DNA of 64,000 nt from Pseudomonas sp. R-28-1W-6 (GTDB lineage: Bacteria; Pseudomonadota; Gammaproteobacteria; Pseudomonadales; Pseudomonadaceae). Below the pieces are notes generated by a model. That model saw only the letters and a program-made list of their open reading frames with translations, had not been told where the DNA came from and made no database searches. The translations under genes were made by a program, and so were the position numbers. Each line of letters begins with the position of its first letter. Position 1 is the stretch's first letter. The DNA is taken from the NCBI RefSeq assembly GCF_009799925.1, contig NZ_WELK01000002.1, positions 186,001 through 250,000 of the forward strand, written 5' to 3'. Positions 37,591 to 47,161 of the stretch are shown here, piece after piece.

Positions 37591-38925
37591 ATGCGCCGCA
37601 TCCTCCGCGACCTGAAAATCATGCTGCTGGCCAACCTGTGGATAGTGCCGGTGCTGGCCGCCCTGGTTGGCGCCTTGTTCTACTTCGTCGCCCCGCCGCC
37701 GCCCATGCATGCGCGGCTGGCCACCGGCGCGGTGGGCGGCGGCTACCACGCCTTCGCCGAGCGCCTGCGCGCCGAGCTGGAGCAGCAGGGCTTCACCCTG
37801 GAACTGGTGGAAAGCCAGGGCTCAGCGGACAACCTGGCCAAGCTCGGCCAAGGTGAAGTAGAGCTGGCCCTGGTGCAGAGCGGCCAGGAACTGACCCTGC
37901 CCGACGCGGCCCGCGCCAAGCTGACCGGTCTGGGCGTGATGTACCGCGAGCCGCTGTGGCTGTTCACCGGGCGCAAGGTCAAGTTCCAGCGCCTGGCCGA
38001 CCTGAGCAAGCTGCGCCTAGCCATCGGCTCTGTCGACAGTGGCACCCAGGCGGTGACCGCCGCGCTGCTCAAAGCCAACCGCATCGAGCCGGCGCAGTAC
38101 CCCAAGCGCTGGCAGCAACTGGGCGGCAGCCGCGCCGCCGATGCGCTGATCGAAGGCAGGCTGGACGCCGCCTTCTTCGTCGGCCCGGCGGAGAACCCGC
38201 TGATCCAGCGCCTGGCCGCCGAACCCAAGCTGCGCCTGGTCAGCCTGCGGCGCACCGACGCCTACCTGGCGCGCCTGCCCTACCTGAGCCGCCTGGAAGT
38301 CGGCGAAGGCATGCTCGACATGGCGCAGAACACCCCGGACCGCGACATCGTCACCCTCGGCCCGGTCGCCACCCTGGTGGCCGGCGAGGAGTTCCACCCC
38401 TCGCTGACCCCGCTGATCCTCGAGGCGGCCAGGAGCGTGCTGAAGAACGGCAGCCTGCTCGACCCAGCCGGCAGCTACCCGGCCAGGCCGCCGCTGTCGC
38501 TGAATACCCTGGCCGAGGCCGATTACTACTACGCCAAGGGCCTGCCGATCCTGCAGCGCTACCTGCCGTTCCGCATCGCATCCTTGGCCGACCGCTACAT
38601 CATCCTCGCCATCCCCTTGCTGGTGCTGCTGTTCCCGCTGTTCAAGGCCATCGGCCCGATCTACCAATGGCGCATCCGTGCGCGCATCTACCGCTGGTAC
38701 AAGCACCTGCGCGAGATCGACCAGTTGCTGTACAAGGGCGACCTGCCCAGTGACATCGCCGTGGAAATCAGCCGCCTGGAAAAACTGGAAGACGAGCTGG
38801 CGCGGGTCGAGGTGCCGCTGTCCTACTCCAGCGAGCTGTACGAGCTGCACATGCACCTGCGCTACATGATCGAGCGCCTGCAAGCCGTCCAGCGACGCAC
38901 GACTGCGCAGGCGGTGGTCGGGTAA
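37591..38925 (+). CDS. TAXI-family TRAP transporter solute-binding protein, membrane-anchored
   Basis: The 444 aa protein has an N-terminal membrane anchor (residues about 13-33), a periplasmic TAXI binding domain (about 40-310, with ATGAVGGGYHAFAERLRAEL and GEVELALVQSG), a second membrane segment near 335-352 (IILAIPLLVLLFPLF) and a charged C-terminal tail with a predicted coiled coil (EISRLEKLEDELARVE). Such double-anchored TAXI proteins occur without TRAP permease genes, and none is adjacent here. The ligand is unknown. It is co-directional with yejK, 36 bp apart. Confidence 0.85.
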   Translation: MRRILRDLKIMLLANLWIVPVLAALVGALFYFVAPPPPMHARLATGAVGGGYHAFAERLRAELEQQGFTLELVESQGSADNLAKLGQGEVELALVQSGQELTLPDAARAKLTGLGVMYREPLWLFTGRKVKFQRLADLSKLRLAIGSVDSGTQAVTAALLKANRIEPAQYPKRWQQLGGSRAADALIEGRLDAAFFVGPAENPLIQRLAAEPKLRLVSLRRTDAYLARLPYLSRLEVGEGMLDMAQNTPDRDIVTLGPVATLVAGEEFHPSLTPLILEAARSVLKNGSLLDPAGSYPARPPLSLNTLAEADYYYAKGLPILQRYLPFRIASLADRYIILAIPLLVLLFPLFKAIGPIYQWRIRARIYRWYKHLREIDQLLYKGDLPSDIAVEISRLEKLEDELARVEVPLSYSSELYELHMHLRYMIERLQAVQRRTTAQAVVG

Positions 38926-38961
38926 CATGCGCGCTTTCCGTTCAAGCACCACGAGGCCGCC

Positions 38962-39969
38962 ATGCCGATCCGCCACTGCATCGTCCACCTGATCGACAAG
39001 AAGCCCGACGGCACCCCCGCCGTGCTGCACGCCCGCGACAGCGAGCTGAGCAGCTCGCAGGCCATGGAGAACCTCCTGGCCGACCTCAACGAGAGCTACA
39101 ACGCCAAGCAGGGCAAGGCCTGGGGCCTGTTCCACGAGGAATCCGGCGCCTACCCGTTCAGCGGCTGGCTGAAGCAGTACCTGGACGGCGAGAAGGACTT
39201 CACCGCCTTCAGCCGCCAGGCCGTGGAGCAGCTGCAGAAGCTGATGGAGGAATCCAACCTGGCCACCGGCGGCCACGTGCTGCTGGCCCACTACCAGCAG
39301 GGCATGACCGACTACCTGGCGATCGCCCTGCTGCATCACAGCGAAGGCGTGACCGTGACCGAGGCGCTGGACGTGGCCCCGGCCAAGCACCTCGACCTCG
39401 GCCAGCTGCACCTGGCGGCGCGCATCAATATCAGCGAGTGGCAGAACAACAAGCAGTCCAAGCAGTACATCTCGTTCATCCGCGGCAAGAACGGCAAGAA
39501 GGTCTCGGACTACTTCCGCGACTTCATCGGCTGCCAGGAAGGCGTCGACGCGCCGAGCGAGACGCGCACCCTGCTCAAGGCCTTCAGCGACTTCGTCGAG
39601 AGCGAGGACCTGCCGGAAGAACAGGCCCGCGCCAAGACCGACACCCTGGTCGACTACGCCAGCAGCCAGGCCAAGATCGGCGAGCCGATGACCCTGGAAG
39701 ACCTCTCCGGGCTGATCGACGAAGACCGCCCGCGCGCCTTCTACGAGCACATCCGCAACAAGGACTACGGCCTGGCCCCGGAATTTCCCGCGGACAAGCG
39801 CACCCTCAACCAGTTCCGCCGTTTCACCGGGCGCGCCGAAGGCCTGTCGATCAGCTTCGAGTCGCACCTGCTGGGTTCGGCCATCGAGTATGACGAGGCG
39901 CGCGACATGCTGATCATCCGCCAGCTGCCGACCCAGCTGAAGGACCAGCTCAAGCGCCGCAAGGACTGA
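38962..39969 (+). CDS. yejK: Nucleoid-associated protein YejK / NdpA
   Basis: The 335 aa protein matches the NdpA/YejK family over its full length: the N-terminal [24 protein letters not shown] helix, [31 protein letters not shown] and the C-terminal [16 protein letters not shown]. It binds DNA and is found on the nucleoid; its precise role is unclear. The length is standard. It is followed 7 bases later by the second PPK2 gene, which suggests co-transcription. Confidence 0.93.
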   Translation: MPIRHCIVHLIDKKPDGTPAVLHARDSELSSSQAMENLLADLNESYNAKQGKAWGLFHEESGAYPFSGWLKQYLDGEKDFTAFSRQAVEQLQKLMEESNLATGGHVLLAHYQQGMTDYLAIALLHHSEGVTVTEALDVAPAKHLDLGQLHLAARINISEWQNNKQSKQYISFIRGKNGKKVSDYFRDFIGCQEGVDAPSETRTLLKAFSDFVESEDLPEEQARAKTDTLVDYASSQAKIGEPMTLEDLSGLIDEDRPRAFYEHIRNKDYGLAPEFPADKRTLNQFRRFTGRAEGLSISFESHLLGSAIEYDEARDMLIIRQLPTQLKDQLKRRKD

Positions 39970-39976
39970 GCCCGCC

Positions 39977-40795
39977 ATGCGCCTGCCGGATGCCATCCTC
40001 GACGCCTGCCTGTGCGATGCGCGGGCGCCGCTGGCGCAGGACCCGGCGCGCGACTTCGGCCTGGGCAAGGGCGAGGCCCAGCAGGCCATGGCCGGCCTCA
40101 GGCCCTGGCTCAACGAACGGCAGCGCATGCTCTGGGCCAATCGCCGCGAGGCCCTGCTGCTGGTGCTGCAAGGCACCGACTGCTCGGGCAAGGACGGAGT
40201 GATCCGCAAGGTGGTCAGCGCCGTCGATCCGCAGGGCGTGCGCCTGCACAGCTTCCATCCGCCGGATGAGGGCGAGCGGCGCCAGCACTTTCTCCTGCGC
40301 TACCGTCAGCGCCTGCCGCAGCCGGGGCTGCTCGGCGTGTTCAACCGCAGCCATTACGAGGCGCTGATCGGCGACCCGCTGGATGGCCTGTGCGGCGAGG
40401 ATGAACTGCCGCAACGCCTGCAGGATCTGCTGGCGTTCGAAGGGGAATGGCCGGCGCTGCGGCTGCACCCGCTGAAGTGCTACCTGCAGATTTCCCGCGA
40501 GGAGCAGAAGCTGCGCCTGCTCAGCCGCCTGCAGCGTCCGGAGAAGCGCTGGAAGCTGAAGGCCAGCGACCTGCAGGCCTACCGCGAGTTCGACCTGCGC
40601 CAGCAGCGCTGGAGCGCGCTGCTGACGGCCAGCCATACGCCAGAGGCGCCCTGGTACGTGATCCCGTCCGATCTGCGCTGGCTGCGCGACTGGCTGGTGG
40701 CCAGCCTGCTGGCCCGCGAGCTGGAACGCCTGCAACTGGCCTGGCCGGACAGCCCGCCGCCGTTCGACGCCAGCGACCTGGACGCCGCCGAGTAG
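39977..40795 (+). CDS. Second PPK2-family polyphosphate kinase, class III-like
   Basis: The 272 aa protein has Walker A GTDCSGKDG (residues 66-74) and, in place of the class I DRSWYNR, the NRSHYE form (123-128) seen in class III PPK2 enzymes, which phosphorylate AMP and ADP with polyphosphate. The C-terminal EKRWKLKASDLQAYREFDL is the family lid/base region. It is clearly different from the paralogue at 19325. It follows yejK with a 7 bp gap, and a family C repeat lies downstream. The class is assigned from motifs only. Confidence 0.86.
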   Translation: MRLPDAILDACLCDARAPLAQDPARDFGLGKGEAQQAMAGLRPWLNERQRMLWANRREALLLVLQGTDCSGKDGVIRKVVSAVDPQGVRLHSFHPPDEGERRQHFLLRYRQRLPQPGLLGVFNRSHYEALIGDPLDGLCGEDELPQRLQDLLAFEGEWPALRLHPLKCYLQISREEQKLRLLSRLQRPEKRWKLKASDLQAYREFDLRQQRWSALLTASHTPEAPWYVIPSDLRWLRDWLVASLLARELERLQLAWPDSPPPFDASDLDAAE

Positions 40796-40812
40796 GCACG
40801 GGGTAAAGGCTT

Positions 40813-40886
40813 CGTAGGGTGGATGACGTTTTTTCCATCCACCAAAGCGCCGTGCGGTGGATCGGTGGAGCGCGATCCACCCTACG
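40813..40886. repeat. Short inverted repeat, family C copy 2
   Basis: The 74 bp element has outer arms CGTAGGGTGGAT and ATCCACCCTACG and an inner GGTGGATGACG...CCATCCACC hairpin around TTTTTT. It is nearly identical in layout to 27491-27565. It lies between the convergent PPK2 and GST genes. Confidence 0.87.
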
Positions 40887-40891
40887 AACAG

Positions 40892-41827
40892 TCAGATGGC
40901 TTCGATACGAAAGCCCAGGCGCGGGAAGTGCACATGCACCACCCCGGCACGCGCGTCTTCGCGGCGCAGGATCAGCTCTTCGACGCCGGCGAACAGCAGC
41001 TCGCCCTCGACCGGATCGACCCCGTAATCGGTGGCGGCGATCTTCACCCGCTGCCCGGCCTGCAGGCCATTGGGCTCGATGAAGGGCTCGTCCGGCAGGG
41101 CCGCCGGCGTCGCCGCCCGGGCGATCTCGATGGCTTCTTCGGCGCTCAGGGCGCTGGACGCACCGTGGCCGAAGCCCAGCACGCGGCCGAGCCAGGCGCT
41201 GACATTCGGGTAGGCATCGACCAGCGGCGCGGTCACCGGGGTGGCCTTGAGGAACCACAGGCAGTGGGCCAGGGAGAAGTCGGCAATCGACGGCTCGCCG
41301 AACAGGAAGTCGCCCTCCTCGCGCCCCAGCTGCTGCTCGACACGGGACATGATGCCCGGCCAGTTGTGCTTGGCGACTTCCGCCGGCAGACGGGTGGCCG
41401 TGCCGCCACTGAACAGCCCGGCGCGGTCGGCGATAAAGGCCTTGACCGCTTCCGGCGGCAGCTTGGCGAAGCGCAGGGCGATGGACTCCGGCTGAAACAC
41501 CAGGCTCACCGCGTGCTGGAACACCACCGAATCGACCCACTGGGCGAAGCTAGCGGCGACGAACTCCTGGCCTTCCGGGAACAGCGCCGGGGTAGCTTTC
41601 TCGGCCTCCAGGCGGCGGGCGATCAGCGCGGTGTCGCAATAGATGTCGGCACCGACCTGCAGCACCGGGGTCTTGCGGTAGCCGCCGGTCAGGGCCAGCA
41701 GATCGGGCTTGGGCATCACCGCAGGGATCATTACCGAACGCCAGGACAGCTGCTTGAAACCCAGCAGCAGGCGGCTCTTTTCGGCGAATGGCGAGGTCGG
41801 GTAATGGTGCAGGATCAACTCGTGCAT
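40892..41827 (-). CDS. Glutathione S-transferase family protein
   Basis: The 311 aa protein has an N-terminal thioredoxin-like GST domain (LILHHYPTSPFAEKSRLLLG, with YRKTPVLQVGADIYCDTALIARRLE) and an all-helical C-terminal domain, with about 80 extra residues at the C-terminus. The Ser in TSPFAEK is in the position of the usual catalytic Ser/Cys. It is likely a detoxification or small-molecule conjugation enzyme; the substrate is unknown. It is monocistronic, with the repeat at 40813 downstream. Confidence 0.87.
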   Translation of the reverse strand: MHELILHHYPTSPFAEKSRLLLGFKQLSWRSVMIPAVMPKPDLLALTGGYRKTPVLQVGADIYCDTALIARRLEAEKATPALFPEGQEFVAASFAQWVDSVVFQHAVSLVFQPESIALRFAKLPPEAVKAFIADRAGLFSGGTATRLPAEVAKHNWPGIMSRVEQQLGREEGDFLFGEPSIADFSLAHCLWFLKATPVTAPLVDAYPNVSAWLGRVLGFGHGASSALSAEEAIEIARAATPAALPDEPFIEPNGLQAGQRVKIAATDYGVDPVEGELLFAGVEELILRREDARAGVVHVHFPRLGFRIEAI

Positions 41828-41905
41828 GACGGGCTCCGCGTCGGTGACAGTGAAGGGGCAGCTTAACCCCGTGGCAGCCGGCAGCCTACCCGCCGGGACT
41901 GATAG

Positions 41906-42199
41906 CTAGCTATCAGTTATTTCCATAGTAGCCGTCAGCACCAGGCGCTCCTTGGCGACCTTGGCCAGGCTCTTGATCGCCCGCTCGCGGCGCAGGGCCG
42001 CGCCCTTGTCCGTGCAGGCCTCCACATAGACCAGCGCCTGCGCCGGGCTGGAGTGGAAGAAGCGCGCGCCCTTGCCACTGCGGTGCTGGGCGAAGCGCCG
42101 CTGCGGGTCGTCGCTGATGCCGCAGTACAGCGCGCCGTTCTCCGCGCGCACCAGGTAAACCGACCAGGTCTTGCCGGGCTCGGTCGGGATTTCACTCAT
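41906..42199 (-). CDS. GIY-YIG nuclease family protein (UPF0213, YhbQ-like)
   Basis: The 97 aa single-domain protein has the GIY-YIG core as [18 protein letters not shown], followed by [17 protein letters not shown] with the conserved Arg and His, and a Glu in [15 protein letters not shown]. It is the size of the YhbQ group of stand-alone GIY-YIG proteins, whose cellular role is uncertain. The start is the ATG at 42199; upstream in-frame codons run into the family B repeat. Confidence 0.88.
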   Translation of the reverse strand: MSEIPTEPGKTWSVYLVRAENGALYCGISDDPQRRFAQHRSGKGARFFHSSPAQALVYVEACTDKGAALRRERAIKSLAKVAKERLVLTATMEITDS

Positions 42200-42233
42200 C
42201 AATGCCTTCTCGTTGGGACCTGCCAAGAATCTG

Positions 42234-42297
42234 CGTAGGGTGCGCCGCGCGCACCACCAACCACCTACAGGTCGCTGGTGCGCACGGCGCACCCTAC
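42234..42297. repeat. Short inverted repeat, family B copy 3
   Basis: The 64 bp element has arms CGTAGGGTGCGCC and GGCGCACCCTAC and the inner GCGCACC / GGTGCGC pair. It has the same length as 7529-7592 and 19213-19276, with an unrelated centre. It lies between two minus-strand genes. Confidence 0.88.
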
Positions 42298-42323
42298 ACA
42301 GGAGCAGTTTTCCGGCGGGCAGC

Positions 42324-42803
42324 TTACGTCACTCCGCGGGCCGCCTGCCAGGCGCGCAACCCGGCCATCGCCTGCTGGCGGATCGCGCCCTGCACCAGCG
42401 GCGTCCAGCCCAGCAGCAGGCCCTTGGTGCCCAGCGCCTGACGGGCCCAGCGCCACAGGTCGAAGCTGTCGCGGTGCTCGACGATCTTGCCGCCTGCGAA
42501 GCGGAAGTCGGCCCGGATAGGGTTGACCACGGTATGGCCGGTCTTGCTGAACAGGTAGGTCGCCACCCAGCGCGCACTGCCCTGCCGGTCATCGGCCTGC
42601 ACGCTGTCAAAGGTCAGGGAGAAGTCCTGCGCCCGCGCCGCCAGCATGCGCCACATGTCGCCGGCATCGCGGCCGCGCAGGTCGCCGAACGCCGGGTCGC
42701 TGAACTGCACGTCCTCGGCATAGCAGGCGGCCATGGCCTCGGCGTCCAGCTGCTGGAAGGCCTGGTAGAAACGGCTGATCAGTTCGGCGTTGGGGTGGGC
42801 CAT
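42324..42803 (-). CDS. NTF2-like (SnoaL-type) domain protein
   Basis: The 159 aa protein shows the NTF2-like fold pattern [33 protein letters not shown], then [29 protein letters not shown], typical of SnoaL-like polyketide cyclase relatives. Function cannot be assigned. It is divergent from the GlxA-type regulator across 118 bp and may be its target. The start is the ATG at 42803. Confidence 0.84.
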   Translation of the reverse strand: MAHPNAELISRFYQAFQQLDAEAMAACYAEDVQFSDPAFGDLRGRDAGDMWRMLAARAQDFSLTFDSVQADDRQGSARWVATYLFSKTGHTVVNPIRADFRFAGGKIVEHRDSFDLWRWARQALGTKGLLLGWTPLVQGAIRQQAMAGLRAWQAARGVT

Positions 42804-42921
42804 GGGTGCTGCTCCGCTGGATGGACTGCACAGAGTATTGCCGTCGATCCGCCCGACGGCGATTGGCGTAAACGCCATCTTTGTGTCAATAATCGCCAGT
42901 CATCCCAACCGATACCGGCCC

Positions 42922-43896
42922 ATGATCCGCATTGCCCTGTATGTCTGCCCGCAGACCGTGCTGTCCAGCCTGAGCATGGCCGACGACGCCTTTCACCTGG
43001 CCAATCAGCTGGCCGGGGAGCGCCTGTTCGAGGTGACCCGACTCAGCGCGGACGGCCAGCCGGTCGATATCGGCTTCGCCCAGCTGCGCGTGGAAGGCGA
43101 CCTGCGCCGGGCCGATGGCGCCGACCTGCTAGTGATCCCCGCCACCGGCAGCGCCATCGAGCGCACCCTGAGCGGCAACCCCGAGCTGCTCGCCTGGCTG
43201 GCCGCGCGTCCGGCCAGCCAGCAGCTGGCCAGCCTGTGCAGCAGCGCCTGCCTGCTGGCCGCCGCCGGGGTGCTCGACGGCCGCCGCGCCACTACCCACT
43301 GGTCGCTGGCCGGCGGCTTTCGCCAGCGCTTCCCGCGGGTAAACCTACAGGCCGACGAACTGTTCACCGAGGACGGCAACCGCTTCTGCTCCGGCGGCGC
43401 CCAGGCCGGGCTGGATCTGTGCCTGCACCTGATCGCCTGGCACGGCGGCGACTGGCTGGCCGAGCGGGTGGCCGGCGCGCTGGTGTTCGACCGCGGCCGC
43501 GGCCGCCAGTCGCGCTTTGTCCCGCTGCTGCCGGAGCCGCTGCTGGAGGACGGCTTGATCGCCCCGCTGCTGCGCTGGCTGCAGCAACACCACGCGCAGG
43601 CCATCGACCTGCAACGCCTGGCGCAACAGGCCAACTGCTCGACCCGCACCCTGCTGCGCCGCTTCAAGGCCGCCACCGGGCTGACGCCCAACGACTACCT
43701 GCAGCGCCTGCGCATCGGCGCCGCGCAGAGCGCCCTGCGCCACCCGGCGCGCTCGCTGGAGCAGGTCGCCGCCCAGGTCGGTTACGCCGATCGCGCCACC
43801 TTCGCCAAGCTGTTCAAGCAGCTCTGCGGCGAGACCCCCGGCGCCTTTCGCAAGCGCCTGCAGCAGCCGGAGGCAGGCGCTCCCGATCTCGCGTAG
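42922..43896 (+). CDS. GlxA-family transcriptional regulator (DJ-1/PfpI plus AraC HTH)
   Basis: The 324 aa protein has an N-terminal DJ-1/PfpI-like domain (residues about 1-185, with [23 protein letters not shown], where the Cys lies in the nucleophile-elbow position) and a C-terminal AraC/XylS double HTH (about 215-315, with STRTLLRRFKAATGLTPNDYL). Relatives regulate catabolism of choline-type, arginine-type and similar compounds. The effector is unknown. Its TAG stop lies within the truncated family B repeat at 43892-43942. It is divergent from the NTF2-like gene. Confidence 0.87.
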   Translation: MIRIALYVCPQTVLSSLSMADDAFHLANQLAGERLFEVTRLSADGQPVDIGFAQLRVEGDLRRADGADLLVIPATGSAIERTLSGNPELLAWLAARPASQQLASLCSSACLLAAAGVLDGRRATTHWSLAGGFRQRFPRVNLQADELFTEDGNRFCSGGAQAGLDLCLHLIAWHGGDWLAERVAGALVFDRGRGRQSRFVPLLPEPLLEDGLIAPLLRWLQQHHAQAIDLQRLAQQANCSTRTLLRRFKAATGLTPNDYLQRLRIGAAQSALRHPARSLEQVAAQVGYADRATFAKLFKQLCGETPGAFRKRLQQPEAGAPDLA

Positions 43897-43942
43897 GGTG
43901 CGCCGTGCGCACCACGGTCAGCGCACGGGCATCGGTGCCTAC
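43892..43942. repeat. Truncated family B repeat, copy 4
   Basis: The left arm CGTAGGGTGCGCCGTGCGCA is intact, but the right arm is reduced to GGTGCCTACAC, lacking about 12 bases, so the palindrome is broken. The left end supplies the TAG stop of the GlxA-type gene (43894-43896). Confidence 0.75.
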
Positions 43943-43960
43943 ACAAAGCCCCCGCGCAAG

Positions 43961-43991
43961 AAAAAGGGAGCCCGCAGGCTCCCTTTTCGTT
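43961..43991. terminator. Bidirectional terminator between the GlxA-type gene and aapP
   Basis: The stem AAAGGGAGCC / GGCTCCCTTT with loop CGCA has an A-rich left flank and TTTTCGTTTT on the right. It ends the plus-strand regulator gene and the minus-strand aap operon. Confidence 0.87.
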
Positions 43992-44003
43992 TTGCCGTGA
44001 ACC

Positions 44004-44765
<762 letters not shown>

Positions 44766-44774
44766 GATTCACTC

Positions 44775-45872
44775 CTAACGCTTGTGGCCGGTGTCCAGCC
44801 TGCGCTCCAGGCGCATGGAATAGCGGGACATGCCGAAACAGAAAATCCAGAACACCAGGGCCGCGAACACATAGCCCTCGGTGGCCATGCCCAGCCAGAC
44901 CGGGTCGGTGGTGGCTTGCTTGATGCTATTGAGCAGGTCGAACAGGCCGATGATGATCACCAGGCTGGTGTCCTTGAACAGGGCGATGAAGGTGTTGACG
45001 ATGCCGGGAATCACCAGCTTCAGCGCCTGCGGCAGGATCACCAGGCCCATCATCCGCCAGTAGCCCAGGCCCATGGCCGCCGCGGCCTCGTACTGGCCCT
45101 TGGGAATGGCCTGCAGGCCGCCGCGCACCACCTCGGCGATATAGGCCGACTGGAACAGGATCACGCCGATCAGCGCGCGCATCAGCTTGTCGAAGTGCAT
45201 GCCTTCGGGGAGGAACAGCGGCAGCATCACCGAGGACATGAACAGCACGGTGATCAGCGGCACGCCACGCCAGAACTCGATGAAGGTCACGCAGATCACG
45301 CGGATCGCCGGCATGTCCGAACGCCGCCCCAGTGCCAGCAGGATGCCCAGCGGCAGCGCGCCGCTGATGCCGATCGCGGCGATCACCAGGGTCAGCATCA
45401 GGCCGCCCCACTGGCTGGTTTCCACCATGCCGAGGCCGAAGAAGCCGCCGTACAGCAGCCAGAAGGCCAGCAGCGGGTAGACCAGCAGGAACACCGCGCC
45501 GTAGATCGCCTTGCGCGGCATCATCGGCACGAACAGCGGCGCCGCGCCGATCACCGCCAGCCACAGGGTCAGGTCGACGCGCCAGCGCAGTTCTTCCGGA
45601 TAGAAACCGTACATGAACTGGCTGAAGCGCTCCTTGATGAACACCCAGCAGGCGCCCTCGCTGGTGCAGTCGGTGCGGCTGGTGCCGCTCCAGTCGGCCT
45701 CGATGAAGGCCCACTGCAGCAGCGGCGGGATGATCAGCCAGACCAGGTAGGCGGCCAGCAGGGTCAGCAGGGTATTGAACCAGTTGGAGAACAGGTTGCT
45801 GCGCAACCAGCCGAGCACACCCACGCTCATCGCGGGCGGCGGCAGATCGGGTTTGAAGGTATGGGTCTGCAT
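44775..45872 (-). CDS. aapM: General L-amino acid ABC transporter, permease AapM
   Basis: The 365 aa inner-membrane permease has a long N-terminal extension with extra membrane segments (residues about 25-180) before the BPD_transp_1 domain. The EAA-loop-like segment is EAAAAMGLGYWRMMGLVILPQALK. The 360-390 aa size and extra helices are typical of the Aap/Bzt subclass rather than 220-240 aa His/Gln permeases. It pairs with AapQ. It begins 9 bases after the aapQ stop. Confidence 0.94.
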   Translation of the reverse strand: MQTHTFKPDLPPPAMSVGVLGWLRSNLFSNWFNTLLTLLAAYLVWLIIPPLLQWAFIEADWSGTSRTDCTSEGACWVFIKERFSQFMYGFYPEELRWRVDLTLWLAVIGAAPLFVPMMPRKAIYGAVFLLVYPLLAFWLLYGGFFGLGMVETSQWGGLMLTLVIAAIGISGALPLGILLALGRRSDMPAIRVICVTFIEFWRGVPLITVLFMSSVMLPLFLPEGMHFDKLMRALIGVILFQSAYIAEVVRGGLQAIPKGQYEAAAAMGLGYWRMMGLVILPQALKLVIPGIVNTFIALFKDTSLVIIIGLFDLLNSIKQATTDPVWLGMATEGYVFAALVFWIFCFGMSRYSMRLERRLDTGHKR

Positions 45873-45881
45873 GGCTGCTCC

Positions 45882-47078
45882 TTACCGCTCGATCAGCGCG
45901 ATGCGCTTGTTGTACCAGTTCATCAGCATGGAAATGCTGATGCTGATGGCCAAGTACACGCTCATGGTGATGGCAATCGCCTCGATGGCCTGGCCGGTCT
46001 GGTTGAGCACCGTGCCGGCGAACAGCGAGACCATGTCCGGGTAGCCGATGCCGGCGGCCAGCGAGGAGTTCTTCGCCAGGTTGAGGTATTGGCTGGTCAG
46101 CGGCGGGATGATCACCCGCAGCGCCTGGGGAATGATCACCTTGCGCAGGGTCACGGTCGGCTGCAGGCCCAGCGAACGCGCCGCTTCGGTCTGCCCGTGG
46201 CTGACCGCCTGAATCCCGGAACGCACGTTCTCGGCGATGAAGGCGGCGGTGTAGATGGTCAGCGCCAGGGTCAGTGCCATCAGCTCGGGAATCACCACCC
46301 AGCCGCCACGGAAGTTGAAGCCGGTCAGCTGCGGCACCGTCCAGTGGAACGGGTCACCGAATACCAGCACGCTCAGCCCCGGCACCAGCAGCAGGATGGC
46401 CAGCGACACATACACCGTGTGGAACGGCTGCCCGGTCGCCTCGAAGCGCTGGCGCGCCCAACGGGCCACAAGGATGACCGCAACCACCGCCAGCACCAGC
46501 GCGACGATGAACGGCCAGTAGCCCTCCGCCGCATTAGGCGACGGCATGTTCAGGCCGCGGTTGCTGAGGAAGAAGGTGTCGCCGATGCTCAGGCTCTGCT
46601 TCGGCCCCGGCAGCGGCAGCAGCACGGCGAAGTACCAGAAGAAGATCTGCAGCAGCGGCGGGATGTTGCGGAAGGTCTCGATGTAGATGGTCGCCAGCTT
46701 GCTGATCAGCCAGTTCGGCGACAGCCGCGCCACGCCGAGGATGAACCCCAGCAGGGTGGCGAAGAAGATGCCGACCACCGACACCAGCAGGGTGTTGAGC
46801 AGACCGATGACGAACACCCGTCCGTAGGTATCGCTTTCGCTGTAGTCGATCAGGTGCTGGGAGATGCCGAAACCGGCGCTTTGCCCGAGGAAACCGAAGC
46901 CGGAAATGATCCCGCGTTGCTGCAGGTTGCTCTGGGTGTTGTGGAACAGGTACCAGCCGATCGCCACGACGGCGATGACGGCAAGAATCTGGAAAGCCCA
47001 AGCGCGCACCTTCGGATCGGTCCAGGCCGAACCGCGCGGGCGCGAAAGATTGGCAGGATTTTGCATGATGGCCCTCAT
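45882..47078 (-). CDS. aapQ: General L-amino acid ABC transporter, permease AapQ
   Basis: The 398 aa permease has an N-terminal membrane segment (ILAVIAVVAIGWYLFHNT), a large middle insertion with further helices, and the C-terminal permease domain with EAARSLGLQPTVTLRKVIIPQALR. It is homologous in layout to AapM. I placed the start at the ATG at 47078 after GGAG (5-base spacing); the ATG at 47066 (MQNPANL) is an alternative, and the longer frame upstream covers a hairpin and is unlikely. It lies 83 bases after aapJ, separated by a strong hairpin. Confidence 0.93.
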   Translation of the reverse strand: MRAIMQNPANLSRPRGSAWTDPKVRAWAFQILAVIAVVAIGWYLFHNTQSNLQQRGIISGFGFLGQSAGFGISQHLIDYSESDTYGRVFVIGLLNTLLVSVVGIFFATLLGFILGVARLSPNWLISKLATIYIETFRNIPPLLQIFFWYFAVLLPLPGPKQSLSIGDTFFLSNRGLNMPSPNAAEGYWPFIVALVLAVVAVILVARWARQRFEATGQPFHTVYVSLAILLLVPGLSVLVFGDPFHWTVPQLTGFNFRGGWVVIPELMALTLALTIYTAAFIAENVRSGIQAVSHGQTEAARSLGLQPTVTLRKVIIPQALRVIIPPLTSQYLNLAKNSSLAAGIGYPDMVSLFAGTVLNQTGQAIEAIAITMSVYLAISISISMLMNWYNKRIALIER

Positions 47079-47127
47079 TGAAACTCCGCCCCTAGACCGC
47101 GGTGCGGAGATCACGAAATCAGGAGTA

Positions 47128-47152
47128 CCGGCGCCCCTGACCGGGGCGCCGG
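47128..47152 (-). promoter_or_regulatory. Strong hairpin in the aapJ-aapQ gap
   Basis: The perfect 10 bp stem CCGGCGCCCC / GGGGCGCCGG with a 5-base loop lies 10 bases after the aapJ stop. No T run follows on the minus strand, so it is not a full terminator. It is placed to protect the aapJ mRNA 3' end or to reduce read-through, which would give more binding protein than permease. Confidence 0.7.
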
Positions 47153-47161
47153 CACTGTGGG

